Source of the DNA: an uncultured Pseudomonadales bacterium
GTDB lineage: Bacteria; Pseudomonadota; Gammaproteobacteria; Pseudomonadales; Azotimanducaceae
Assembly (NCBI GenBank): GCA_958296165.1
Contig: OY282447.1
Location: forward strand, 434,001 to 498,000
Direction of reading: 5' to 3'
Length of the DNA: 64,000 nucleotides
Every line of letters starts with the position of its first letter. Within the stretch, counting starts at the first letter, position 1. The position numbers and the translations under genes are program-made. Below are positions 1 to 7,560 of this stretch, piece after piece. Under the pieces are notes generated by a model. The model was not told the origin of the DNA. It did no database searches and saw only the letters and a program-made list of their open reading frames with translations.

Positions 1-350
1 GCTGTGAGCGTGACCGCGCTCAAAGTGGGGTCTAAGCCGAACAACATCAAGTGCTTGCCGCCCGGCGCCAGCGAAACGGTGGCCTTGGGCGCCACGTTAA
101 GCGACTGCAACGGACGCATGCGCACCATGCCGTCTTCGTGCGTAGTCTCGTGCATCTCCACGCGCACGCTGCCGGAAAAGCCCACGATGGCAACCGGCTG
201 CGCACCATTGTTGGCAATGTCGCAATAACCCGCCGTGACCGACTGGCTGGGCAGCGGTGCGCGTATCCAGGCGTTCTCGAACGTCACTGCACCGAGCGCG
301 GGCGACCCGACCAGCGCCAAGCAAAGGGCCAACATGCAGGGCCGGGACAT
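1..350 (-). CDS. Periplasmic copper chaperone PCu(A)C family (partial, runs off the left edge)
   Basis: Reading leftwards from the ATG at 350, the frame is open to the window edge, so the C-terminus is missing. The N-terminus is a signal peptide (MSRPCMLALCLALVGS, then PALGA). The mature part shows the family's copper site: an N-terminal Met-His cluster (EMHETTHEDGMVRM) followed by GGKHLMLFGL, matching the H(M)X10MX21HXM pattern. PCu(A)C proteins carry Cu(I) in the periplasm and help metallate the CuA site of cytochrome c oxidase. The start codon overlaps the stop of the lipoprotein gene upstream by one base (TGATG), so the two are probably co-transcribed. A Sco protein and other oxidase assembly factors lie at 46.9-49.2 kb. 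Confidence 0.85.
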   Translation of the reverse strand, partial: MSRPCMLALCLALVGSPALGAVTFENAWIRAPLPSQSVTAGYCDIANNGAQPVAIVGFSGSVRVEMHETTHEDGMVRMRPLQSLNVAPKATVSLAPGGKHLMLFGLDPTLSAVTLT

Positions 351-1069
351 CAACCGCCCTCCACGGCGGAAGCAGGCAGCAGCAGGATCGTCACTTTGGG
401 GGGAATGCCGATTTCGATGCCGCCTCGAATGCGCCGCTCGCCGGGCGCTTTGTTCAGCTGCTGATAGATCCACCGTCCGTCCGCGTCGCTGCCGGCGCGA
501 ATGGTAACCCGCGCATTCGGGTGCCGCGCGCGCTTGCCGAATGCAGCCAAGCGCGCTGCCACATCGGCCCGACGTTGCCGCAAGGCCGTGCGATCTAGCT
601 GCAAAGCCAGACGCTCGGCACTGGCGAGCTGTTCGACCTGGCGACGCAGCGGAGCGATGCCCGGATGCGAATGGTCGACAACCTCGGCTCGATCGAGCAT
701 CGAGCGCGCTCCTGCCCACCGCTCCTGCTCCACCGCGCGCCGTGCAAGAGCGAGATAGGCTTCCACGATGCGCTCGAACCCTTCCACGGCGTCCGGCTGA
801 TCCGGCACGAGTTCCAGCACCGCGGTGTAGTGCCGGTAGGCGCTGTCGTCCGCTGGCGTCAGCAGCCGCTGTTCCGCCAACGCCCGCTCGGCCGCATCCA
901 ATAGGGCATCGACGCGCACTTGGTCTACGGCCGGCGGCGGCACCGGTTCGGGCGCAACGACGGGCCGCATCGGCTCGCGCTGAGGCGGTGGCGTACCGCA
1001 TGCGGCAATCAACGCCGCGAACCCGGCCAGCGCCAACCACAGCGAGCTGGCATACAGAAGGCGGCGCAT
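350..1069 (-). CDS. Lipoprotein with helical, TPR-like repeats, function unknown
   Basis: A 239-residue protein with a lipoprotein signal: a hydrophobic stretch ending in LIAAC, with Cys24 as the lipidated residue. A Pro-rich linker follows (residues 25-48). The middle is helical and repetitive (YRHYTAVLELVPDQPDAVEG, then YLALARRAVEQERWAGARSM) and resembles degenerate TPR units. The C-terminus has a small globular segment rich in beta strand (RVTIRAGSDADGRWIYQQL, GIEIGIPPKVTILLLP). I do not recognise a specific function. It overlaps the copper chaperone gene by one base, so both may act in the envelope and be expressed together. Confidence 0.7.
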   Translation of the reverse strand: MRRLLYASSLWLALAGFAALIAACGTPPPQREPMRPVVAPEPVPPPAVDQVRVDALLDAAERALAEQRLLTPADDSAYRHYTAVLELVPDQPDAVEGFERIVEAYLALARRAVEQERWAGARSMLDRAEVVDHSHPGIAPLRRQVEQLASAERLALQLDRTALRQRRADVAARLAAFGKRARHPNARVTIRAGSDADGRWIYQQLNKAPGERRIRGGIEIGIPPKVTILLLPASAVEGG

Positions 1070-1156
1070 ATCGACGAACCCCGCGTAAATCGCGTGACGG
1101 AAGCTGTAGGCAGGTGCAACATATAGTCTCGCCGAGCACAGGACAACGCCTACGCC

Positions 1157-1723
1157 GTGAACTTCCGCACAGCCTTGCTGCCGGCATGCATCGCGCTTTC
1201 GTTGGCCGCCGACACCAGCGCTCCGCCGATTCGCCTCGAGGCAGGCAAGGATCCGTTGGCCGCGCCGCGATTCCTACCAGTAGACGAGGCATTCGCGTTC
1301 TCCGCCCGGCTTGTGGGCAAGCGTCTCATCGCACGCTGGGAGATGCCGCCCGGCTACTACCTCTACCGGCATCGCTTCCACGTTGAAGGCGGCGAAGGAG
1401 TGCGACTTGGTACGGTAGACATCCCGCCCGGCAAGCCAATCGTCGACGACTACTTTGGCGAAGCGGAGGTCTACTACGGCGAAGTCGAACTTGGCGCTGC
1501 CGTGCTCAGGCACGCCCCCAGCGAGGTGAACGCCAGCATCAGCTATCAAGGTTGCGCTGACTACGGCCTGTGCTATCCGCGCCAGATCCGCCGCGTGGCG
1601 TTAGCGGTGACCGATGCGGGCGGCGAGCCGGCGGCGGGCGGTGCCGAACGGGAAGATGCGCCGCACCGTGCGCCAGCGGCAGCCCCGGATGTCCAGCGCG
1701 ACGCAGCTGCGGCGCTTGACTAA
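1157..1723 (+). CDS. Stand-alone DsbD N-terminal (alpha) domain protein
   Basis: A 188-residue protein starting at GTG 1157 with a weak signal peptide. Residues about 30-155 match the periplasmic N-terminal domain of DsbD, including its redox pair in YQGCADYGLCYPRQ. In full-length DsbD this domain receives electrons from the membrane domain and passes them to DsbC, DsbG or CcmG. Here the transmembrane and C-terminal thioredoxin domains are absent: the protein ends in a low-complexity Ala/Glu/Pro tail and a tRNA gene begins 38 bases after the stop. It could be a true single-domain family member or a dsbD truncated at the tRNA locus. It would need a separate electron donor such as a CcdA-like protein. 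Confidence 0.75.
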   Translation: MNFRTALLPACIALSLAADTSAPPIRLEAGKDPLAAPRFLPVDEAFAFSARLVGKRLIARWEMPPGYYLYRHRFHVEGGEGVRLGTVDIPPGKPIVDDYFGEAEVYYGEVELGAAVLRHAPSEVNASISYQGCADYGLCYPRQIRRVALAVTDAGGEPAAGGAEREDAPHRAPAAAPDVQRDAAAALD

Positions 1724-1761
1724 CGCGCCGATTGGCGCAGAATTCGTGCGCTCTTGCCGAC

Positions 1762-1848
1762 GCCTGGGTGGCGAAATCGGTAGACGCGCCAGACTCAAAA
1801 TCTGGTATGGGCAACCATGTGAGAGTTCGAGTCTCTCCCCAGGCACCA
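1762..1848 (+). tRNA. tRNA-Leu (anticodon CAA)
   Basis: The cloverleaf can be folded by eye. The acceptor stem is GCCTGGG pairing with CCCAGGC, followed by discriminator A and an encoded CCA at 1846-1848. The anticodon stem CCAGA/TCTGG encloses loop CTCAAAA, giving anticodon CAA (reads UUG). A long variable arm (ATGG-GCAA-CCAT) marks it as class II, and the T arm is GAGAG-TTCGAGT-CTCTC. The downstream flank contains a decayed integrase, consistent with use of this gene as an integration site. Confidence 0.97.
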
Positions 1849-2072
1849 AATACCGGTTTTCCGCATAGTGTCCGTATTGGTATGTGAACGTCCGAAAACG
1901 TCCTTAATGTATTGATTTAACTCCGTATTTTCAGTCTCTACCTTGCCGTCGCAATATGTACAGCATTCCAATGGATTGCGCCAATCCGTGCTTGCGTGAC
2001 ACAAGTAGTGCAACAAAGCAACTTCGTGGAGAAGACCGTTGAGCAAGCTCACGGCAGCTCGGTGCGAACGGC

Positions 2073-2290
2073 CAAGCAGAGCCGCGCCGACGAACGACCA
2101 CCTCAGATCGTGCGACGAGCAATCCGCGATGCGCACCTGCTTGGCTCTTAGCTGCAACCGCTTCACCACGGCCTGCAGAGACATGGCCAGTTCCGGCGAC
2201 GGCTTGCCTTCGCTGCCCTTGCCGACAGGACAGAGTATAGCGATTCCACCTTCCCCGCGAACACGCAGCCACGCTTCGATGGACTTCCGG
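2073..2290 (-). pseudogene. Decayed tyrosine integrase (C-terminal catalytic remnant)
   Basis: Part of a longer minus-strand open frame reads like the catalytic domain of a tyrosine recombinase: KSIEAWLRVRG, AILCPVGKGSEGK, then LQAVVKRLQLRAKQ and SSHDLRWSFVGAALLG. The last segment corresponds to the conserved HxLR motif, with the second Arg replaced by Trp. Beyond about 2073 homology breaks up, although traces of the next motif (CHASTDW) persist, and no intact catalytic tyrosine segment can be read. The rest of the frame overlaps the tRNA and the CsgG-like gene and is not credible. Its place just behind tRNA-Leu suggests an old integrated element. Confidence 0.65.
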
Positions 2291-2325
2291 CGCCGTGCGG
2301 TGTCGGGGGCATCGAGTACCGCGCC

Positions 2326-3147
2326 ATGGACTCGGAGTCGAACAAGCGCTTGCGGGCCTACGGGCGCGAACCGCGCGAGGACACACGCGCCTTCGTGGAC
2401 ATGATCACCACCGCTCTCGTCAAGACCAACAAGTTCAACGTCATAGAACGCGACCGTCTCGGCGAAATCGCCCAGGAACAGGGCATCCAAACCATGAACG
2501 AAGGAGGATTCCCGACCGGCGTAAGCGTCGAGGGAGTCGACTACATCCTCTTAGGCGCAATCACGGAGTACGGCACGAAGGCGCAGGAGGCAAGGTTCGG
2601 CAAGTTCGGCGGTGCCTCTGAGACGGCCCGCATGGCCGTGGACGTGCGCGTCATCGACGCCCACACGGGTTCCATCGGTTTCGCCGAGACCATCAGCAAG
2701 GAGGTGCGCACTGGCGGCGCGTTCGCTATCGAGGGTGTAGCGTCCGGAGGCGAATCCGACTCCAGCGCCGCTCTCGGCGAGGTCATGCGCGTCACCGCCA
2801 AAGGAGTCACGTCCTTGATCGTGTCCAACATCTTCCCCATCAGAGTCGTCCGCGTCCAAGCCAACGGAGAGGTCATGCTGAACTACGGCACGGCTCTGCT
2901 AGGCGAGGACGACGTGCTTGAGGTGTTCAGTCAAGGCGAGGCGTTTATCGATCCGGACACTGGCGAAGAGCTTGGCCGGGAAGAAACGCTCGTCGGCAAG
3001 CTGCGCGTCACAAGCGTCCAAGAGCGCTTCTCGAAGGCCACGGTTGTCGACGGCGGTGACATGGCCGAAGGCATGCTCGCCCGCATCACCGACGAGGTCG
3101 TCGACAAGGGCCAGCAGAAGGCCAAGAAGAAGCGCAAACTGTTCTGA
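2326..3147 (+). CDS. CsgG/HfaB-like outer-membrane secretion or lipoprotein-type protein, 5'-truncated
   Basis: The 273 residues match the CsgG family: ITTALVKTNKFNVIERDRLG followed by the conserved IAQEQGIQ, then GVDYILLGAITEYG and the AVDVRVIDAHTG strand. CsgG forms outer-membrane pores that export curli subunits; relatives act in holdfast or polysaccharide export. The first ATG at 2326 lies inside conserved sequence (the frame reads GGIEYRAMDSES), and there is no signal peptide or lipidated Cys. The frame is open upstream to 2152 without a usable start, and from about 2290 backwards the DNA belongs to the integrase remnant. I infer that the N-terminus was lost at that junction, so the product is probably not a functional pore. 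The C-terminus is Lys-rich (KKKRKLF). Confidence 0.65.
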   Translation: MDSESNKRLRAYGREPREDTRAFVDMITTALVKTNKFNVIERDRLGEIAQEQGIQTMNEGGFPTGVSVEGVDYILLGAITEYGTKAQEARFGKFGGASETARMAVDVRVIDAHTGSIGFAETISKEVRTGGAFAIEGVASGGESDSSAALGEVMRVTAKGVTSLIVSNIFPIRVVRVQANGEVMLNYGTALLGEDDVLEVFSQGEAFIDPDTGEELGREETLVGKLRVTSVQERFSKATVVDGGDMAEGMLARITDEVVDKGQQKAKKKRKLF

Positions 3148-3668
3148 CCGCGGTGACGCGCGGAAGTCCACGGTCAGATCGCGCGGGGCGTGGAACGAGC
3201 GGGAAGCATCCACCCGTGCATCATCGTGGGCGTCTCCGCAGCAGCGCTGCGCGGCGACAGCCACGATCCGGTTGGCACGGCGGTCGAGGGCGGCAGCCGA
3301 AGCGATACCGGCGATATAAGTGCGCGGCGGCCGTGGCTGCTATGCGATATGGTTGCTCGCTTCAACGACGCACGGCGTCCCGTGCGGCCGGCTGCTGCGA
3401 GCTATTGGCGATAGCGCCCAATGCTCCTATTTTGGCTCACAAGCAACCCATACAAACTGAGCCGACGTTATTACTTAACTATTTGATAACCGTATCACTT
3501 TTTAGGCCATGTCCTTGCGCTCTCCCAGCGTCAAGTCCTCGGTTCTACCTATCAAACTCGGGCTTGCCACTGTCACGCCAAGGCGCAGGAAGGACCCAGT
3601 GGGCGATTTCGGCAGTGGTGGCAGTGGTAGGCTCGTCGCACGCACTCCACGCAGCCGACGTTTGCACC
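3148..3668 (+). other. Gene-free stretch with an AT-rich segment upstream of the secreted protein gene
   Basis: No convincing gene is seen in this 521-base interval. The open frame leading into the next gene continues back through it but has no family resemblance or ordinary signal peptide before Met at 3669. A noticeably AT-rich patch at about 3460-3505 contrasts with the GC-rich surroundings and is the most likely place for a promoter. I could not assign -35 and -10 boxes with confidence. Confidence 0.4.
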
Positions 3669-4667
3669 ATGGACACTGCCCGCCAGTCGACGTCCAGCGA
3701 CCGAACGCAGATCATCGTCGCGCTTGTCTGCTGCTTCCTCATGTTCGCGTCGATCTCATCGGCAGCAGGTTTCGACGTACCAACGGAGGCTGAGCCCTTG
3801 CCGAAGGAACGCCCGCCCGAACCGCTGCCCGACTACGCCGAGCTGTGGCGCAACCAGCAAGCGATTTCCGCCGAGGACCAGTCGTTGTGGGCTGCTGCCG
3901 TGGCGTCGCTGAGTGGCACCGACGGCGCCGGTTGCAGCTACGCCAGATGGACGGCGCCTTGCCCGAACTGCGGCGCGGCGCGCCCAATGGCCTATGCCTA
4001 CGCCGCACACACCTCGTTGGCTGCGGACACGCCTCGACTCTTGCCCCTCAGCGTTTGGTTCGATGTGCCCGTGCTCCACGATGCGACGTCCTGGGTGCTC
4101 GAACGCTTCAACGCACGGCAAGAACCAGTGCGCTGGACACTGACGACCATCGACGGAGCGCCGCCGACAGATCGACAACGCTCCGACTATTTGGCTGAGA
4201 AGAGCGCTTCCGCCACGGCAATGGCGAGAGCGAAGCGCATAGCCGCCGACAAGGGCGACAAGGGCAAGCAGGCACCGGATGAGTTCCATCCTGCGGTTGT
4301 TGAGCCACTGTTTCGTCCGCACCCGCCTACGGTCACGCTTCGCCGCACGTCCGCCGAGGTGGTGCTCGGCACCGCGCCAGACTCGGGATCGAGCCATCCG
4401 GCGGCCAGAGGAATGCAGTTCACCTACTCCATCGACCCAGCCACGGCTGCCCTCAAGTCCTTCGATCAGCGCACCTTGAGGCCCTATTCCCCGCACTGGG
4501 GCTTGAAGTTCCTGTCGTTTCGGCGCTCGGGCGTGTTGCAACGCGACCCGCACACTCAACGCGATGTGGTTGTCTTCCAAGAGGAGGTGTTCACCGCAAG
4601 GCTGACGATGGTCTTTGCCATCGCCAACCACACCACACATTGGTATGGCGACTTCAGCTGCCAATAA
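3669..4667 (+). CDS. Secreted protein of unknown function with a CPNCG motif
   Basis: I chose ATG 3669 because it is followed at once by a plausible signal peptide (TQIIVALVCCFLMFASISSA) with cleavage near AAG. The mature protein (about 300 residues) begins with a Pro/Glu-rich segment, has a Cys cluster APCPNCGAARP and ends in a beta-rich region. No catalytic motif is recognised. Its position after the CsgG-like gene in the tRNA-Leu island suggests shared ancestry with that element, but the 521-base gap argues against tight coupling. Function unknown. Confidence 0.55.
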   Translation: MDTARQSTSSDRTQIIVALVCCFLMFASISSAAGFDVPTEAEPLPKERPPEPLPDYAELWRNQQAISAEDQSLWAAAVASLSGTDGAGCSYARWTAPCPNCGAARPMAYAYAAHTSLAADTPRLLPLSVWFDVPVLHDATSWVLERFNARQEPVRWTLTTIDGAPPTDRQRSDYLAEKSASATAMARAKRIAADKGDKGKQAPDEFHPAVVEPLFRPHPPTVTLRRTSAEVVLGTAPDSGSSHPAARGMQFTYSIDPATAALKSFDQRTLRPYSPHWGLKFLSFRRSGVLQRDPHTQRDVVVFQEEVFTARLTMVFAIANHTTHWYGDFSCQ

Positions 4668-4727
4668 AGCGAACCAGTACACGTCCTTGACACCTCCTGC
4701 GCGGTCAGCAAAAGTGCGTCGTGCTGA

Positions 4728-5378
4728 ATGGTGCGGATCAAGCGCAGAATGACGACGTCCACGGCAGGAGACCGTAACTCGGCGGAGCACGCCTTCGGCG
4801 CCTTGCTGTGCGACTTGCTGCCTCGCCAGGGCTGCTGGTCGGACGACGCCTATCTCTGGCTAACGGACCACTCTCGTCGCTTGGTGGAGTTCACCGATGG
4901 CCGCATTGAGGAGTTGCCTATGCCAACGACGACGCACCAGACCATCTTGGCATTCCTGCACTTCCTGTTTCGAGATTGGATCAGGCCGCGTGGCGGTGTC
5001 GTCGTGGAGGCGGCGTTGCGGCTGCGCATCCGCGCCGGCAAGTTCCGCGAACCGGACTTGGTGGCGCTGCTCGACCGAACCGACGAACGCTACCAGGATC
5101 GTTATTGGCTGGGCGCGGACCTCGTAGTCGAGGTGGTCAGCCCGGATCGGCCGGCGCACGATGTCGTCGACAAACGTCTCGACTACGCCGAGGCGCACAT
5201 CACCGAGTATTGGATCGTGGACCCGCGCACAGAGACCATCACCGTGCTGAAGCTCGATGGCGAGCGCTACCAAGAGCACGGTGCGTTCGTTCGCGGCGAG
5301 AGGGCGGCATCCGCGCTCCTAGACGGTTTCTTCGCCGACGTCGACGCGGTCTTCGACGCCCCCGTCACCGGCGCTTGA
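4728..5378 (+). CDS. Uma2 family (DUF820) restriction-endonuclease-fold protein
   Basis: A 216-residue protein of the Uma2/DUF820 family, a PD-(D/E)XK-type nuclease fold common in mobile and cyanobacterial gene pools. The core is visible: REPDLVALLDR, then LVVEVVSPDRPAHD and KRLDYAEAHITEYWIVDP, which hold the conserved acidic residues and Lys of the predicted active site. Translation may start at ATG 4728 or at ATG 4749 (MTTSTAG). Uma2 proteins are often assumed to act on DNA, but their biological role is poorly defined. A second, frameshifted Uma2 copy lies at 29.7-30.4 kb. Confidence 0.85.
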   Translation: MVRIKRRMTTSTAGDRNSAEHAFGALLCDLLPRQGCWSDDAYLWLTDHSRRLVEFTDGRIEELPMPTTTHQTILAFLHFLFRDWIRPRGGVVVEAALRLRIRAGKFREPDLVALLDRTDERYQDRYWLGADLVVEVVSPDRPAHDVVDKRLDYAEAHITEYWIVDPRTETITVLKLDGERYQEHGAFVRGERAASALLDGFFADVDAVFDAPVTGA

Positions 5379-5419
5379 CTGGCGAACGTCCGTTTGTGAG
5401 AAGGACTGCAACGCGCGAG

Positions 5420-6478
5420 CTACCCAGTCGCCAAGCACGACGAGTCAATCCAGCCACCCTGCGACAGCCGGTCGACCGCGATCTTCAGTTGGCGCTGCGT
5501 GAACTGGTGTTTTCTTCGGTTCCAATCGCGAACTTGCCGCGTCAATTGGTCGATGTTCCGCGGCCTCTCTCTATCCACCACCCAATGCACGGTTGCGAGC
5601 AGCTCCAACCCGTAAGAGGACTCGAACCCCTCCACAAGGTCTTGCACCCGATGCAGACGACTGCGGGCGTCCTCGTGTGAGGCGAGTAACGCACTGGCAT
5701 CGTCAAAGGCACCCGGCACCAACTCCAGCGGCTTGCCGGGCTTGTCTCCACCATCGAGATAGCCTGCAATGAGATGACCCTCCACGACACTAAGGACATG
5801 GCGGAGATTCTGAGCGTAGGGCCCGTAGGTGCCCTTGACAAATTGGAGCCGAAGCGGCTCGCCGGAGACCTGCATGAAGTACATGAGCTTGTGTACTTCC
5901 AACAACGTAATGTATGGATCGAGCAAGACGCGGATGTAACGGTCCATCAGGGCGACCAGTACTGCCCGCCCCGGTGTCATGGCTGGAACCTCGCTGGATC
6001 TGTTCGCCCGAAGGTCCTTCGGACCACCCCCAGGTTCGAATATCACGACTCTGACGCCTTCCAAAGGCTCTAGGGCAGCAGCCAACTTCGAGCGCACTTG
6101 GCGCCAGTCCAACCCCCCCAAACCGCTGCCGAGAGCGGGAAGCGCTGTCGACTGAATGCCGCGTGTTTTGATCTCGGAGACCAACGACTCAAGGCCGGAT
6201 TCGATGTCATCCATACGGCTCTTTCCTCGCCAGTGCCTCTTGGTGGGAAAGTTGACGATGTAGCGCGGATTGCCGAGGTTTTTTGTCTCGAAAACGAACA
6301 CCTGCCCCGGTCGCATCTCGCCGCTCTTACAGCGTTCCGCGTAAGCGGTAAAGTTCGCTGGGAACGCACGCTTGAACTGCAGTGCAACGCCCCGACCCAT
6401 TACGCCAACGCAGTTGACGGTGTTGACCAGCGCTTCCACGTCTTCGTCGAAGATGTCGCCAGTTTTGTACTCGATCAT
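5420..6478 (-). CDS. darG: DarG antitoxin: macro-domain DNA ADP-ribosyl glycohydrolase
   Basis: A 352-residue, two-domain protein. Residues 1-155 form a macro domain: MIEYKTGDIF at the start, the ADP-ribose-binding segment NTVNCVGVMGRGVALQFKR, and the loop ALGSGLGGLDW. The C-terminal half (about 165-352) is the DarG-specific domain that binds and blocks DarT. In the DarTG system the macro domain removes ADP-ribose from thymidine in single-stranded DNA, reversing the toxin. The gene starts 14 bases after the darT stop, so the pair is an operon in the usual toxin-first order. DarTG systems act in anti-phage defence by abortive infection. Confidence 0.92.
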   Translation of the reverse strand: MIEYKTGDIFDEDVEALVNTVNCVGVMGRGVALQFKRAFPANFTAYAERCKSGEMRPGQVFVFETKNLGNPRYIVNFPTKRHWRGKSRMDDIESGLESLVSEIKTRGIQSTALPALGSGLGGLDWRQVRSKLAAALEPLEGVRVVIFEPGGGPKDLRANRSSEVPAMTPGRAVLVALMDRYIRVLLDPYITLLEVHKLMYFMQVSGEPLRLQFVKGTYGPYAQNLRHVLSVVEGHLIAGYLDGGDKPGKPLELVPGAFDDASALLASHEDARSRLHRVQDLVEGFESSYGLELLATVHWVVDRERPRNIDQLTRQVRDWNRRKHQFTQRQLKIAVDRLSQGGWIDSSCLATG

Positions 6479-6492
6479 CCGCTCCTCCTTCG

Positions 6493-7194
6493 CTAGTAGT
6501 ACCAGCTCCTCTTGACCTCGACGCTAGGCCGCGGATCGTCCGCCGGAAGGATGGATGCCACTTGGCTGCGGATGGTCTCCGTCATCACGCCTACATGGTC
6601 GATCAACTTCCATGGGAAGCGACTCTCCACAAGGAACTCCGCCTGCTTGTGCTCCTTTACCGTCGGATCGCGCCAATCCCGCGCTCTCACCGCTTCCCAA
6701 TCAATGTCCTTCAGATCCCGTAGGCTGCACCGATCCTCGAAGTATGCCGCTCCCGCGTTGGAGAGCGTGAACGCCCATCGCAGCTTCTCGTTCTCCGCCC
6801 ATTGCACCGTCCGTCGCAGATCGGCGACGAGGTGAACGATCGGTTCCTGACCACCTCTGTATGTCAATTCCGGATGGTTGCGGGAAATCACAAAGAGCAT
6901 CACCGAACGGGGCCAGAAGTAAAACGGCACACAGCCCCCCACGCGCAAGTCCGGGTGGCTCAACAAGGGCTTCAACAAACGACGTTGCTTGATTTGGCCG
7001 ATGCCGATTGTGGTGCCCGGCGACGAACGCTTCACGGCCATCTCATCGCACCAGAGGTACCCGTCATTGACAATGGACCGTAGCCGGTCGACATGGACGA
7101 TGTGGACGATCTTCGGGCGCTGCGGCACGGGTCGTGGTCGGCGTTGCTCGGCGCATAGTACACCGACCCTAGAGGAGAGCCAGGGCGATTGCAT
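6493..7194 (-). CDS. darT: DarT toxin: single-stranded-DNA thymidine ADP-ribosyltransferase
   Basis: A 233-residue DUF4433/DarT protein. The N-terminal NAD-binding region (PKIVHIVHVDRLRSIVNDGY), the central segment VGGCVPFYFWPRSVMLFVI and the catalytic-Glu region KQAEFLVESRFPWKLI are all present, so the toxin looks intact. The start is unusual: ATG 7194 lies inside the terminal inverted repeat of a short element (7181-7365) that inserted at the 5' end. Before insertion the frame would have begun with tandem ATG codons. A GTG at 7128, five codons before the family-conserved region, is an alternative start. Neither has a clear Shine-Dalgarno sequence. Confidence 0.9.
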   Translation of the reverse strand: MQSPWLSSRVGVLCAEQRRPRPVPQRPKIVHIVHVDRLRSIVNDGYLWCDEMAVKRSSPGTTIGIGQIKQRRLLKPLLSHPDLRVGGCVPFYFWPRSVMLFVISRNHPELTYRGGQEPIVHLVADLRRTVQWAENEKLRWAFTLSNAGAAYFEDRCSLRDLKDIDWEAVRARDWRDPTVKEHKQAEFLVESRFPWKLIDHVGVMTETIRSQVASILPADDPRPSVEVKRSWYY

Positions 7195-7365
7195 TTGGGA
7201 ATCTTTGGTGGGTTACGTGGCCAAACAGCCCCCGGCCGGGGCCGATTTCACCTCCAAAACGACCGAAATGGGTCTGACAAGACGGTTTTGAGGGGTCGCT
7301 TGCCACTGTTCGGCGTGCGTTTGGGCGACGAGACGACATTTTATGTCCTAATGCAATCGCCCTGA
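7181..7365. mobile_element. 185-bp MITE-like element with 15-bp terminal inverted repeats
   Basis: Perfect 15-base inverted repeats bound the element: CAGGGCGATTGCATT at 7181-7195 and its reverse complement at 7351-7365. They are flanked by an exact 10-base direct repeat, AGAGGAGAGC, at 7171-7180 and 7366-7375, as expected for a target-site duplication. The interior encodes no transposase, so movement would depend on a full-length relative elsewhere. A target duplication of about 10 bases is typical of IS4-type elements, but the family is not proven. The element sits at the 5' end of darT. Confidence 0.85.
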
Positions 7366-7560
7366 GAGGAGAGCATCATCCAATGGCGCGGTGCAGGCCC
7401 CGGGGCGTATCATCCGCACGCCAAGACGTTTGGGGCCTCGGCCGCGGCGCCGCACGCAAGGTACTTTCCATCACGCAGCCCAGCAGCTGAGCCACGCGGC
7501 TTTGACAGCCAAGCGACAAGGCGGCAGAGTACAGCGTTGCGACGCTCGGTTAGGGACGGT
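7366..7560. other. Non-coding leader between the element and the SPOR lipoprotein gene
   Basis: Beyond the right copy of the target duplication there is no recognisable gene. In-frame codons before Met 7561 (from 7537) encode no signal-like sequence. In the ancestral arrangement this DNA lay directly upstream of darT, so the original darTG promoter should be here, now separated from darT by the inserted element. Confidence 0.4.

Noticed and set aside
1795-2490. Minus-strand open frame of 231 codons across tRNA-Leu
   Set aside because: It runs antisense through the tRNA and the CsgG-like gene. Only its middle resembles an integrase, so it is reported as a remnant and not as a gene.
3190-3414. 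Plus-strand open frame of 74 codons after the CsgG-like gene
   Set aside because: No recognisable domain or ribosome-binding site; treated as non-coding.
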